Part shown: positions 1 through 8,862 of the stretch, piece by piece
How the letters are laid out: the number at the start of each line of letters is the position of its first letter
Position numbering within the stretch: the stretch's first letter is position 1
From: Deltaproteobacteria bacterium
GTDB lineage: Bacteria; Myxococcota; JACPTQ01
Assembly (NCBI GenBank): GCA_016192705.1
Contig: JACPTQ010000045.1
Location: forward strand, 28,519 to 92,518
Direction: 5' to 3'
DNA length: 64,000 nucleotides
The notes under the pieces: model-generated
Seen by the model: the letters and a program-made list of their open reading frames with translations, nothing else
The model's database searches: none
What the model was told of the DNA's origin: nothing
Made by a program: the position numbers and the translations under genes

Positions 1-1074
1 GAGAATCTTCGAAAACGTCGTTCGCGCGGCGCTCGACGCCTTCCCGGCCTCGCGTTTCATCTCCTCGATCACCGACGTCGCCTTCCCGGCCGCGTCGCTC
101 TTGAGAGCCTCCACTTTCGATTTCGCATCGGTGATGAGTTTCTCGATCTCTGTCTTGAAAGTCGTGAGCGACGTCTTCGCGTTGTTCCACGCGGTCACGA
201 AGCTCTTGAAGTTGTCGCGGATACGATCCTTCACCCAATTGATGTCCGGGGGCATCTTCTGGATCTTGTTCCAGCCGTTGTTTTGATGTTCGTCCTGCGC
301 CGTTTTGAATCGCGCCTTGGCTTCGTTAATCTTCTTCTGGATATCGCCCTTCAGCTTATTGAAAGTCTCGGTCACCTTCGCGGCGATGAAATCGTTGACC
401 GGTTTCATGATCCGCGTCGTGTTGGAGAACGCACTTGCCGGGCCTTGCCCGACGCCACCGAGAACTCTCGCTGCGATTGCCGCTATCTGCCCGGTATCGA
501 AACACGCTTTTAGGTTCTGCAGGATGGGCCCGAGCGCGCTCCCGCCCGCTTGCTTCGCGGCAGCGATCGCCGCATCGACAAGCGTCTTGGCCCCGGCCAG
601 AGCGGTCGACTTCGCGGCGTCGAGGAGAGACGCATTCCCAGGCAGCTTCCCTTCAATTTCGCCGCGCAAACGATCGACCGGCGCCCGCGCTCCATCGACG
701 AGTCGTTGCCAGAGTTTTTCTGCTTCCCGTTTTGCCGTCTCCACGGCCTGTTTCGCCGCGTCGGCCAGCCGCTTTGCTTCATCGGCGACCCGCCCGGCCG
801 CCTCTCTTCCTCTGCACCCCACGCGACAAGCGTCGCGATTTACGCAGTTATCAGGACCACGGGGACATTCGCTGCACCCCCTCGGGCCGCACGGAAGGCA
901 GGTTCGCGGTGGGTCTGGGGCGCGGTCGCATCCCCCACAGCAATTATCGCAGTCTCGATCGCACGAAGCCCCCGACTCGCGCACGCCGAGCGAAAGAACA
1001 CCGTCGTTGCCAACCGAGAGATGGACAAAGATCGCCGCGAAGACAAGCGCCATCGTTCTCGAAATTGTTCTCAA
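1..1074 (-). CDS. Secreted Cys-rich helical protein, 3' part missing
   Basis: Open reading frame that runs off the left edge, so the C-terminus is not seen. I chose TTG at 1074 because GGGAGAG lies six bases upstream and it gives a better signal peptide (MRTISRTMALVFAAIF) than the ATG at 1053. After the signal peptide come about 12 cysteines in roughly 60 residues (CDRDCDNCCGGC, then CLPCGPRGCSEC). This is followed by a long Ala/Lys/Glu-rich stretch that should be almost entirely helical or coiled coil (repeats such as AKRLADAAKQAVETAKREAE). I do not recognise a family. It probably acts outside the cytoplasm, judged by the signal peptide and cysteines. It is divergent from the metalloprotease at 1305. 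Confidence 0.65.
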   Translation of the reverse strand, partial: MRTISRTMALVFAAIFVHLSVGNDGVLSLGVRESGASCDRDCDNCCGGCDRAPDPPRTCLPCGPRGCSECPRGPDNCVNRDACRVGCRGREAAGRVADEAKRLADAAKQAVETAKREAEKLWQRLVDGARAPVDRLRGEIEGKLPGNASLLDAAKSTALAGAKTLVDAAIAAAKQAGGSALGPILQNLKACFDTGQIAAIAARVLGGVGQGPASAFSNTTRIMKPVNDFIAAKVTETFNKLKGDIQKKINEAKARFKTAQDEHQNNGWNKIQKMPPDINWVKDRIRDNFKSFVTAWNNAKTSLTTFKTEIEKLITDAKSKVEALKSDAAGKATSVIEEMKREAGKASSAARTTFSKIL

Positions 1075-1304
1075 TTCATTCTCTCCCGGTGATTTGTACT
1101 CTTGTTGGACGTTGCGGCTGCCTAAAATATTCACGAAAGGTCCATTTTTGGACAGGCCCCGAAAGGTGACCCCAGCATGTCAAGGGACGTTGTCAGTCGA
1201 TTCCCGTAACAGCGTGAATCCAGAGCATTTCGGGCGTATGTCGCGCGCGGCTCAAAACCTGCTCAACCTCTTGCTGCGTGGTGAAACGCGTGAAGGAGAA
1301 GTGG

Positions 1305-2819
1305 ATGAAAACCAGAAAATACGGTCTTACGTTTGCGGTGCTTGCGGGGCTTTTGCCGCGGTGCGGCGCAGAGGGCGACGGAGCGGGTGATGTCGACGAA
1401 GCGACGTCGTCGCTCAGCTGGGTGACCGATTATGCGGTCAGCGTCACGGGCCGCTGCGTGACGAAAGACGGAACGCCGATTTCGGGCGCGGCGGTCGAGG
1501 TGCGCGACCAGGATTTTGGGATTTCGGTGTCGCTCGACATCGTCGGCCCCATCGCGCTCGACGTCTCTGGGAACGACATATGCGCGACTGGCACGTCGAA
1601 ATCGGACGGGACGTTTTCGCTTTCGGGACGCTGCGGCGATCCTGGTTTTTCGTTCGACTCGTCGACGAAGCCCGACCTTTACGTGCGCTGCGCGCTCGAA
1701 GGCGAAGCGGGGCGCATTTTCTCGCCCGACGCGCCGTGGACGCTCTACAACGCCACGTCGACAATCCGTTCGAACAACTCGGCGGCGTACAACGTCGGCG
1801 ACGTGAAGGTCGCGACAGGCGCCGGCAAAGCGTTCAACTCGTTGAAGTACACCGTCGACAAGCTGAGTTCGCTGATCGGCGAGGGTTTGACGCCGGTCTG
1901 GGTTGTCTACCCGGGCGGGCGCGACGCCGTCATCGAGAACACCGGTGCGACGTACTTCGCGTCGTACGCGGGCGCCGTGTTCATGTCGCTCGCCGCGGGT
2001 GACGAAACGAACGGCACCGTCGCGCACGAATACGGCCACACGCTTCAGTTTCAGGCGATTATGGACGACTGGTCGACGCTTCAGTCGCTCGTCGCCGCGT
2101 GGAATGCGGGCGTTGAGAGCCTTTCGTTCGCGACCGGCGGGGGCCACACGTACAAGACGGTGTCGAATCCGGTGATGGCGTTTGCGGAAGGCTGGGCGGA
2201 ATTCATTGAGGAGGTCGTTTACGGGTCGGGCGCGCCGAACTGCTCGACGTGGACGGAAATCGGTGCCGACGAGGATGAGAAGATTCAGGTCGAAGGCAAC
2301 ATCGCGTGTCGACTCTGGCGGCTCTATGAGAAGTGGGGATTTGGTGACATCTGGACGGCGATGACGAAGTCGAAGGCGGTGCGTTACGATGACTTCGTCG
2401 CGGAATATAAGAAGCTGCACGCGAGCGCCGACAGTGTCGCGGTGCCGAGCACGAGCACGAAGACGGGAACGACGACGAAAACGGTTACGAGCACGAGCAA
2501 GATCAAGGCGACGGTGGCGGCCGTTGGAAGTCTCGTGAACACCGCCGTGAAACCGAGTGCAACGGCGGCGGGATTCGCGTCGAAGGCCGGGCTGTCGAGC
2601 GCGGTCGGTGCGACGATTGCGATCGCGGAGGGCCCGGCCTGCACCGCGATTCGTGATGCGTATCAAAGCCAAGCGTCGACGGTGACGGCCTCGTGCGCGA
2701 AGATGGCGAGCGGTTCGGCGAAGACGAGTTGCGAGTCAACCGCGTCAGCCCTCACGGCGCGCGCAACGGCACTCGCGACTTTCTGCGCGACGTTGTCGTC
2801 ATCGACATCATCGCCGTAG
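1305..2819 (+). CDS. Secreted zinc metalloprotease (HEYGH)
   Basis: 504-residue secreted protein. Start ATG 1305 is set by AAGGAG six bases upstream. The N-terminus MKTRKYGLTFAVLAGLLPRC is an export signal; the Cys could be lipidated but LPRC is not a classical lipobox. An N-terminal region that looks like a carboxypeptidase-regulatory beta-sandwich (GRCVTKDGTPISGAAVEV) precedes the peptidase domain. HEYGH at residues 241-245 and a downstream Glu at 299 (GWAEFIEE) fit a gluzincin zinc site. The last 100 residues are Ser/Thr/Ala/Lys-rich and low in complexity. The substrate is unknown. Nearest alternative: a non-peptidase zinc protein of the same fold. Confidence 0.75.
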   Translation: MKTRKYGLTFAVLAGLLPRCGAEGDGAGDVDEATSSLSWVTDYAVSVTGRCVTKDGTPISGAAVEVRDQDFGISVSLDIVGPIALDVSGNDICATGTSKSDGTFSLSGRCGDPGFSFDSSTKPDLYVRCALEGEAGRIFSPDAPWTLYNATSTIRSNNSAAYNVGDVKVATGAGKAFNSLKYTVDKLSSLIGEGLTPVWVVYPGGRDAVIENTGATYFASYAGAVFMSLAAGDETNGTVAHEYGHTLQFQAIMDDWSTLQSLVAAWNAGVESLSFATGGGHTYKTVSNPVMAFAEGWAEFIEEVVYGSGAPNCSTWTEIGADEDEKIQVEGNIACRLWRLYEKWGFGDIWTAMTKSKAVRYDDFVAEYKKLHASADSVAVPSTSTKTGTTTKTVTSTSKIKATVAAVGSLVNTAVKPSATAAGFASKAGLSSAVGATIAIAEGPACTAIRDAYQSQASTVTASCAKMASGSAKTSCESTASALTARATALATFCATLSSSTSSP

Positions 2820-2866
2820 ATCGATTTCCGCCGACGCCCGTCAGAATACCCCGGAGGACAGAAAAG

Positions 2867-3268
2867 ATGAAAAAGACATTGGCGATATTGACTGTGATTT
2901 CGATGGCTTCGATGAGTGCGGCGGTTTACGCATGCGGAGTTCGGATTACGGCGGAGGAAAGGTACGAGCAGCTCATGAACCGCGCGGCGGCCGATTTTGA
3001 GAAGAACAAAAATACGGCGGGTGGCCCACAGCAGTGCATCGCGTCGGCGAGCTTTGCGGCTCAGATGTTTCGTGCGCCGAGAGACAAGCGACGCGCGGCG
3101 CTGGAGCTTGTCGCGAAGTGCGCGCGGCAGTCGGCGGCCGTTTCGACGACCAAAGAGGCGAAGGAAAAGTTCGCCGCGATCGCGAAGAAGGCCGACGACG
3201 ACGCGAAGAAACTCAACGAGGCGAAAGCGGCGATCGAAAAGGGCAGCCCGACGAAATCTATCAACTGA
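2867..3268 (+). CDS. Small secreted helical protein
   Basis: 133 residues. Start ATG 2867 follows CCGGAGGA. MKKTLAILTVISMASMSAAVYA is a clear Sec signal peptide. The mature part is charged and helical (Lys/Ala/Asp-rich, e.g. KFAAIAKKADDDAKKLNEAK) with three cysteines. No family recognised. It lies 47 bp behind the metalloprotease gene on the same strand, so the two may be co-transcribed. It converges with the OmpA-like gene and is separated from it by five bases. Confidence 0.7.
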   Translation: MKKTLAILTVISMASMSAAVYACGVRITAEERYEQLMNRAAADFEKNKNTAGGPQQCIASASFAAQMFRAPRDKRRAALELVAKCARQSAAVSTTKEAKEKFAAIAKKADDDAKKLNEAKAAIEKGSPTKSIN

Positions 3269-3273
3269 CGAAG

Positions 3274-4506
3274 TTACTTCTCGGTCTTAAAGTCGACGCG
3301 GCGATTCCCGCGCACGCACGAGGTCGTTGCATCGACCAAATGCCGACGAAACGAACCGTCCGCGGCGTACTCGTTGCAGTTTTGATTCATCGGGATTCGC
3401 GCCTTCCGAACAGCGCTGTAACAAGCGCGGTTGATCGGATTCAGGTAGCCCGGCTGATCGTCCTTCCGCGGGATCGTCGTTCGCGTGAAGGGCCCCATGA
3501 GGCGCCCCGCTTCCAGCCATCGCTTGACGCCGTCCGCTCGGCGCTTCGATAGGTCTTGGTTTCCCGGCAATCGCCCTTCGCAATCGGTGTTTCCGGTGAG
3601 GGTCAGCTTGCAGGGACGCTGGATGTCGCCGAGGCACTCGCGAATTTTCGAAACCTGGCCCGCATTGCTGCCGTACCGCTCACTGACGTCGTCGTCGTTC
3701 GACGCAAACTCGACATGAAACGGGATCTCATCGCCGCAATGACAGCGATTGTCCGGGGGCACCGGCGTCGGGGCCGGGCACCCGCTCTTGCCGCACTCGC
3801 CGTCGATCGGGTCGTCTTTGAGCGGACACGGAAGCGCGACCGAGGCGCCCTTGATTTCGGGAACTGAAATCGAGGGACCGCTTGTGAGCGCCACCTTCTC
3901 AACGCCCCAATCGGTGATCGCGAGGACGATCTGTCCTTTGTCGTTCGTTCGCGGCGCTCGAATGCGCGGCCACGTCACCGTGACGCGGATGTCGTCGACG
4001 GCGAATCGCGTCTGCAGTTTTGCGAGCAGCTCTGAATTGATCTTGTCGACGATGAACGGGAAGATCTTTGTCTTCTGAACTTCGATGTTCAGGAAGTCTT
4101 TGCAGGTCTCCACGGCGCACGTGAAACTGAGCTCGATGGGTCGCGGCGCAGTCGCTGGGAAATAAGTTTTCGGAACGCTGAAGTCGAAAAACGATCCCGG
4201 CGCGTCGACTTTCCCTTCGAAATAGCCGCGCGTAAATTCGATGCGCACGTCGACGACGTTTCCGCGAATCGTCGCTTCGGCCGAGAGCCGTGGCCCGCGT
4301 CCATCGAGCCGCGCCGTCGCGATTCCCCGAAGGCTTCGATTCACACTGACGCGCACCTTCGACAGCAGGTCGTTGACCTTCTTGTTGAGCAGGTTTTCGA
4401 TGGCGCGTCCGACCGCGGCGCACGTTTTTTTCCGGTCCGCGCGCGCACTTTCGCCTTGTCCTCCGACGATCGCGAGCGCCGCCCCAAGCATCACCAGTCG
4501 ATTCAT
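3274..4506 (-). CDS. OmpA-like C-terminal domain protein, secreted
   Basis: 410 residues. Start ATG 4506 has AAGGAG seven bases upstream. The N-terminus MNRLVMLGAALAIVGGQGESARA is a signal peptide. The first 250 residues are beta-rich and of unknown family. The C-terminal third carries an OmpA/MotB-type peptidoglycan-binding domain: LTGNTDCEG, then NQDLSKRRADGVKRWL, then a late NRRVDF strand. A Pro/Cys-rich linker (CPAPTPVPPDNRCHCGDE) separates the halves. Expected location is the periplasm, anchored to the cell wall. The insertion between the RRADGVKRWL helix and the last strand is longer than usual for OmpA. Confidence 0.75.
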   Translation of the reverse strand: MNRLVMLGAALAIVGGQGESARADRKKTCAAVGRAIENLLNKKVNDLLSKVRVSVNRSLRGIATARLDGRGPRLSAEATIRGNVVDVRIEFTRGYFEGKVDAPGSFFDFSVPKTYFPATAPRPIELSFTCAVETCKDFLNIEVQKTKIFPFIVDKINSELLAKLQTRFAVDDIRVTVTWPRIRAPRTNDKGQIVLAITDWGVEKVALTSGPSISVPEIKGASVALPCPLKDDPIDGECGKSGCPAPTPVPPDNRCHCGDEIPFHVEFASNDDDVSERYGSNAGQVSKIRECLGDIQRPCKLTLTGNTDCEGRLPGNQDLSKRRADGVKRWLEAGRLMGPFTRTTIPRKDDQPGYLNPINRACYSAVRKARIPMNQNCNEYAADGSFRRHLVDATTSCVRGNRRVDFKTEK

Positions 4507-4644
4507 CTTGATTCTCCTTCTTCCCATGGATCCTTAGACGGTTTCGTCAAGCGTTTATTCAATCCGAAAAGGGGACCGCTGCCATGATGCTGACCGACCT
4601 TGTTTCTTTTGGTGCAGACCCTTACTCTGAGAGTGAGGGGACTC

Positions 4645-4986
4645 ATGGGGCGAGCCGCCGTTGTTCGGTTAGAATCGTATCGGCAAGCGAAACGCGTCGA
4701 CTGGTATTCGCGTCGCCTTGACGAAGTCGTCGACAACACGCGGTCGACGGTCGCGCATCTTTTTGAGTCGGGGATCATTTTTCAGCCAACGGGTCTCAAG
4801 GCTGGACGCGGCCTGCTTCGGGCGTACGAAAACCTCTTGCGGATTCGGTCGTTGCTTGGACGACTCAAGCGGCTCACAATGGGACGCCGCCTGGAATCGG
4901 GCGTGGTTCTCGACGAGATCGAGACGCTCGTCGACGAGACGAATCGCCTCGTCGAGCAAACGCGCAATTACATTTCTAAAGGTTAA
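4645..4986 (+). CDS. Small coiled-coil protein, unknown function
   Basis: 113 residues from ATG 4645, with GTGAGGGG four bases upstream. No signal peptide and no membrane segment. The sequence is Arg/Glu/Leu-rich with heptad-like spacing (RLDEVVDNTRSTVAHLF, VLDEIETLVDETNRLVEQT), so it is probably a helical cytosolic protein. It converges with the receiver/DnaJ gene (11 bp apart). No family recognised. Confidence 0.55.
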   Translation: MGRAAVVRLESYRQAKRVDWYSRRLDEVVDNTRSTVAHLFESGIIFQPTGLKAGRGLLRAYENLLRIRSLLGRLKRLTMGRRLESGVVLDEIETLVDETNRLVEQTRNYISKG

Positions 4987-4997
4987 TGGTCGACGGC

Positions 4998-7022
4998 TTA
5001 GAGTCCAGAGCCGAATCCCAGCTCTTGAAGGGCGACAGCGTTTCTCGGGTTGAACATCAGCGCCTTCTTGAACAACTCCTCCGCGAGCACGCGGTTGCCG
5101 GACCGCTGCGCGATGACGCCAAGGTATTGGTAACCCACGTCGCTGTTGGGGAGTTCGTCGATCGCACTGCGAAGAAGGTTGGTCGCGGCCTCCCGAATGC
5201 TGGCATCCTGCGTGGCGTTGTACCGCGCCCAGGCCAAATGAATTCGGAAAAGCGGTTCGCCCGGATGCGCCAGAGCGGCCCCTGCAAAGATCGCCTCGGC
5301 TTCCGCGAAGCGGTTCGTTTCGAGCCGTTCGAGTCCATTTCGGACCGATTCGTCATCGACCTGGGCCGCCGGCCGGCTGGCCGCCGCCTCTGTCGCCAGC
5401 TTGCGGGCGTGGTCGAACAGAATCCGGTGCGCGGCGTCTCCAATCGCCTCGTACGCCGACTGTACGCGCTGATAAACGTCCTTCCCTTTGGCGCGCAAAT
5501 CGGGCGTTGGAAACGCGGCAATCTTGTCGGGGTCGTAGGCAGCGTTAAGCTTCGCGAACGCCGATTCGATGTCGGTCGTTGAGGCGGTCGACGAAACCCC
5601 AAGAACCCGATAGGCGTCTCCCGAGCTTGAGCGAAGGTGATCCGCCAGAACTTGCTCCGCGAGGCGCTCATCGATGGGCGCCGCTTGTGCCGCCTTTTCG
5701 TCCCCCTCTTCGATCGGCAGTTCAAAGTCTTCTGAGGTTGTTGAGCCGACGACGCGTGACGGTTGAGCAACGGGCCGCGCGAGAGCTGGCGAGATCGGCG
5801 TGGCGGGCAGCGTCGCCGCGACGGGTGCGACCGCTGCCTTCGCTTCTAACGTGAGAAGCCCCATATCAACGAGCAGCTTCATGCGGCGTTGGCATGCGAC
5901 CGGGTCCATCGACAGGCCGTCCAAGATTTCGCCGAGCGTTCGCCCGTGGCCAAACTGTTCGGTGATGTCGACACCGGGAAAGAGCTGTGCGGCGAGCGGC
6001 ACCAGTCGCTTGAACTTCTCGGTCTGACCAATAAACTTGCCGCGCGACTTGTACAGCTCGAGCATGATGTCGTCGGGATCGAAAAAGCGCTCGAGCCCGT
6101 CATCGATGACGACCATGGGGTTCAACTCGAAAATCGGGATCAGCTCAACAAACCCCTTGGTCGGCTCGAAGCGATAGGTCGCGACGTCCCAGCCAAAACA
6201 GTTCGCGATCCGATCGCGTGCCTGAACTCGGAGCCAGCGGTACAGCTCGCGGTGACTCAGGATGCTGTCCTGAACCAACAGATCCCGCGGGAGCAGTCCG
6301 CGAAGCCGCGCGTTTTGTTGCACTTGCATCGCCGCATCCGCGGAGAGCTCGCCGCGCGCGCGCAAGAGAGACAATAACTCTTCGCTTCGCAGGTTCGAAT
6401 CGGCGTTGACGGGCAGACCATTGACGAAGAAAACGCGCTTCTCGACCGCTTCCTTTTTCAAGTGCAGGATGCCGGTTCGACCGGCCTGAAAAATATCGAG
6501 GAGGAGCGCCGCAAACGGGACGGCTCCCGCGAGCGACCCTTCGAGTGGGAACGACGCACCGGGCGCTTCTTCGGCCAGCGCCGCGCGCTCAAGCGGGTCG
6601 ACGTCGTCGAATTCAAGGTCGAAATCGCGCGAACGCGTGAGGAGAGTTTCGACGGCGTCCCAAAGCTCCTTCGCTTTGAACGGTTTCGCGAGAAAGAGGC
6701 CGGTGCCAAACGAGAATTTCTTGAGGCTCGGATGACTGTCGACGGGGCCGAGCAACAGGATCGGCGTCGTCAAGTCTTCTTCGAGCGCTCGAATATGAAC
6801 GCAAATCTCGGCGCCGTTCATCTTGGGGAGGATCGTCTCAATGATGAGAAGGTTCGGCCGCTCGGCCTTGTACTTCGCGATGCCTTCCTCGCCGTCCGAC
6901 GCGGTTTGCGGCTCATACCCTTTTGAGCGAAGCGCCGTCACCAGCTGATTGAGAAGGACGGGGTCGTCTTCGACAACCAGAATCGACGCGGATTCGGACG
7001 ATGGCGATTCGTTGTTGTCCAT
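4998..7022 (-). CDS. Receiver-DUF4388-DnaJ-TPR regulator with Asp-to-Glu receiver
   Basis: 674 residues from ATG 7022; an in-frame TTG at 7085 is a weaker alternative. Domains in order: a response-regulator receiver (about 12-130), a DUF4388/PATAN-like region (about 150-400), a DnaJ-like segment (DAYRVLGVSSTASTTDIESA) and C-terminal TPR-like helices. In the receiver the acidic pocket (VVEDDP) and the conserved Lys (LAKPFK) are present. The phosphoacceptor position reads LLIIETILPKMNG, so residue 62 is Glu (codon GAG at 6839-6837) instead of Asp. The DnaJ HPD tripeptide is also missing (YDPDKIAAF). It is likely a signalling scaffold not controlled by phosphorylation. No sensor kinase lies beside it. 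Confidence 0.8.
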   Translation of the reverse strand: MDNNESPSSESASILVVEDDPVLLNQLVTALRSKGYEPQTASDGEEGIAKYKAERPNLLIIETILPKMNGAEICVHIRALEEDLTTPILLLGPVDSHPSLKKFSFGTGLFLAKPFKAKELWDAVETLLTRSRDFDLEFDDVDPLERAALAEEAPGASFPLEGSLAGAVPFAALLLDIFQAGRTGILHLKKEAVEKRVFFVNGLPVNADSNLRSEELLSLLRARGELSADAAMQVQQNARLRGLLPRDLLVQDSILSHRELYRWLRVQARDRIANCFGWDVATYRFEPTKGFVELIPIFELNPMVVIDDGLERFFDPDDIMLELYKSRGKFIGQTEKFKRLVPLAAQLFPGVDITEQFGHGRTLGEILDGLSMDPVACQRRMKLLVDMGLLTLEAKAAVAPVAATLPATPISPALARPVAQPSRVVGSTTSEDFELPIEEGDEKAAQAAPIDERLAEQVLADHLRSSSGDAYRVLGVSSTASTTDIESAFAKLNAAYDPDKIAAFPTPDLRAKGKDVYQRVQSAYEAIGDAAHRILFDHARKLATEAAASRPAAQVDDESVRNGLERLETNRFAEAEAIFAGAALAHPGEPLFRIHLAWARYNATQDASIREAATNLLRSAIDELPNSDVGYQYLGVIAQRSGNRVLAEELFKKALMFNPRNAVALQELGFGSGL

Positions 7023-7151
7023 AGCTTTCTTTAACTCAAACTCAAGCCCCGGGATCCATTTACCATATGGGTTCCCCTCTGACAATTTCAGTTGCCGTCG
7101 CGCGCACCTGGACCGCTCGCGAAACCGCCGCCCCTATGGTACGGAATCCGC

Positions 7152-7937
7152 GTGACGACCGAGACTTCAGAACTCGCGTGGCCGCCGTCTGTCGCGTACG
7201 TGGCGCTCGATTGTGCGTTTCGGCCAATCGCCTCGCATTTACCGTCGCCGAGCCCCGCGTCGTGGCGGGGCGCATTGGTCCGAACGATGGGGGTCGTCGG
7301 GCCATCACCTTTTGCCTTGCGTGCGGGGGGGACCTGGGCGTTTCGGCTCGTGCTCTGGGGCGATCAAGTCGAGCGCGTGGCCGAGTGGATCGTCGGCCTC
7401 GAACGCGCTGGGCGCCGCGGCGTTGGGGCCGGGCGGCCGCCGGCGCGACTTGTACGCGTGCGGGTCGTGGACCGCGACGTTTATCGCGAAGGCCAAATCG
7501 TGGGATCACCCCGCGCCTCGGTGTTTGCGCCCAGCGGCCACGCGCGACGGGCGGTGTCGGACGTGGACGTCGAGCTCGTTTCGCCGCTTCGCATCTGTCG
7601 CGACGGTCGACCGGTACGCACGATTTCCGCTAAGAGTTTTTTTGGCGCGCTCGGGCGGCGTGCGACGCGTGTCGGTGGGCATCAGACGAGCGATTCCTCG
7701 AAGGTTTTTCGTCCGTCGTTTGAAGGCGGTTGGTCGGCCACCACGCGGTTTGTCGATCGAATGCGGTATTCGTCGCGTCAGCAGCGTGTTGTGGGCCTTG
7801 GCGGCGTTGTGGGCGTCATTCGGCTCGCCGGCTGTAATGCCGTGGATTGCGCGTGGCTCGAGTTTGGTGAGATGTTTGGCGTTGGCAAAGCGACGGCGAT
7901 GGGGTGTGGTTCCATTGAGATTGTTGGTCGCGATTGA
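7152..7937 (+). CDS. cas6: Cas6-like CRISPR RNA endoribonuclease
   Basis: 261 residues from GTG 7152, the first gene of the RAMP operon. The layout matches the Cas6 C-terminal family (PF10040-type): an early WRGALVRTMG segment, then RLVLWGDQVERVAEWIVGLE and GRRGVGAGR, then VELVSPLRICRDGRPV, then a late glycine-rich loop FGVGKATAMGCGSIEI. Such proteins cut CRISPR repeat transcripts to make guide RNAs. No CRISPR array is visible in this window, so any substrate would lie elsewhere or differ. The catalytic residues are not assignable by eye. It is divergent from the receiver gene, with 129 bp between the starts. Confidence 0.72.
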   Translation: MTTETSELAWPPSVAYVALDCAFRPIASHLPSPSPASWRGALVRTMGVVGPSPFALRAGGTWAFRLVLWGDQVERVAEWIVGLERAGRRGVGAGRPPARLVRVRVVDRDVYREGQIVGSPRASVFAPSGHARRAVSDVDVELVSPLRICRDGRPVRTISAKSFFGALGRRATRVGGHQTSDSSKVFRPSFEGGWSATTRFVDRMRYSSRQQRVVGLGGVVGVIRLAGCNAVDCAWLEFGEMFGVGKATAMGCGSIEIVGRD

Positions 7938-7971
7938 CGGGGTCAGGCGCGCGGTCTAAGGAGCTGGTCGA

Positions 7972-8862
7972 ATGACGATTGAGGCGAGGATCGAACGGGC
8001 GGTTGGGCTCGCTCTTTTGCATGAGCTGAATCGCGCGCGGTCGGGGCCGACCGATGCGGTGGGGCTTCGACGCGCGTGGGAGAGCGGGGGTGGCGCGGCG
8101 GACGAGATTCGTGCGCTCGCGCGGGCGGTGATCGAAGGGCCTTCGTCGTCGATCGATGTGGCAGCTTTGTCGCGGAAGCTGTTTCGTGAGGCGCCGATCT
8201 GCATCGGGGACGCGGGATGCGCGGCGCCACCTTGGACGAAGCCGGGTGCGACGTTTCGCGATTGGAACGGTGCGGAAAAGGTTCGGGCGCGCCTCTCGGA
8301 ATCGGCACGTGAAAAGGCGGAGGCCGCGGGACTTCCCAGCGAGAGCGTCGTGGGGGCGCAGGGTGAAGACCCGATCGTTATTGCGGCGGCGTCGGGCGAG
8401 GCGTTTGTTCGCGAACTGGGAATCGTGGCGCAGCTGGTTTGGCCCGAGGAACTGTGGAGCGCGGGCAAAACGATCGACGCGATTCCGACATGGGAGGCGG
8501 CCGCGGGGGCAGCGGCGGCCGGGGCGCTCTGTCAGGTGTGCGGGATTGCAGGAGCGGATGCGGGAGCGGATGCGGGCCGTCGGTGCGCGGGTTGTGAGGC
8601 AGCGCATGCCTCGGGCGTCGACCTTGGGCCGTCGGGCGATCGCATTTTGTGGGTTGCCATTGGACGCCCGAGCGCAGGCGGCGACGGCGCTTCGTTGGGG
8701 GCGGACTTTTCCGCAGGCTTTGTTTCACGCACGCGCCGCCATCTCTTTGCAACGATTCGCGGTTCGAACGGGGACGTTGATTTTGCGTTTCGATACGCTG
8801 TGGCCCGATCGTCGCGGTTGTCCGAGATTTCGAGTGCACGCGGGCGAGCGCCCGCGAGGTGA
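7972..8862 (+). CDS. RAMP-operon protein with Cas10-like zinc finger, possibly truncated
   Basis: 296 residues from ATG 7972. The first 190 residues are Ala/Arg-rich and helical and match nothing I recognise. They are followed by a four-cysteine cluster (GALCQVCG, then RRCAGC 11 residues later) and GVDLGPSGDRILWVAIG. This resembles the zinc ribbon and following strand between the palm domains of Cas10. I see no HD motif before it and no GGDD after it. The C-terminal 38 residues come from the 116-bp direct repeat at 8728-8843, and the frame ends soon after. The stop overlaps the next start (GTGA). It could be a decayed Cas10, or an unrelated zinc protein. Confidence 0.5.
   Translation: MTIEARIERAVGLALLHELNRARSGPTDAVGLRRAWESGGGAADEIRALARAVIEGPSSSIDVAALSRKLFREAPICIGDAGCAAPPWTKPGATFRDWNGAEKVRARLSESAREKAEAAGLPSESVVGAQGEDPIVIAAASGEAFVRELGIVAQLVWPEELWSAGKTIDAIPTWEAAAGAAAAGALCQVCGIAGADAGADAGRRCAGCEAAHASGVDLGPSGDRILWVAIGRPSAGGDGASLGADFSAGFVSRTRRHLFATIRGSNGDVDFAFRYAVARSSRLSEISSARGRAPAR
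8728..8843. repeat. 116-bp perfect direct repeat, copy 1
   Basis: Identical base for base to 8988-9103 (offset 260 bp). It lies in the 3' end of the zinc-finger gene. The matching stretch begins CGCACGCGCCGCCATC and ends AGTGCACGCGG. Confidence 0.95.

Noticed and set aside
305..1390. Long plus-strand open frame opposite the left-edge gene
   Set aside because: Arg/Pro/Ser-rich shadow of the minus-strand gene; the minus frame has a ribosome site, signal peptide and sensible composition.
1263..2672. Long minus-strand frame opposite the metalloprotease
   Set aside because: Arg-rich (RRR runs), no domain; the plus frame has HEYGH and a signal peptide.
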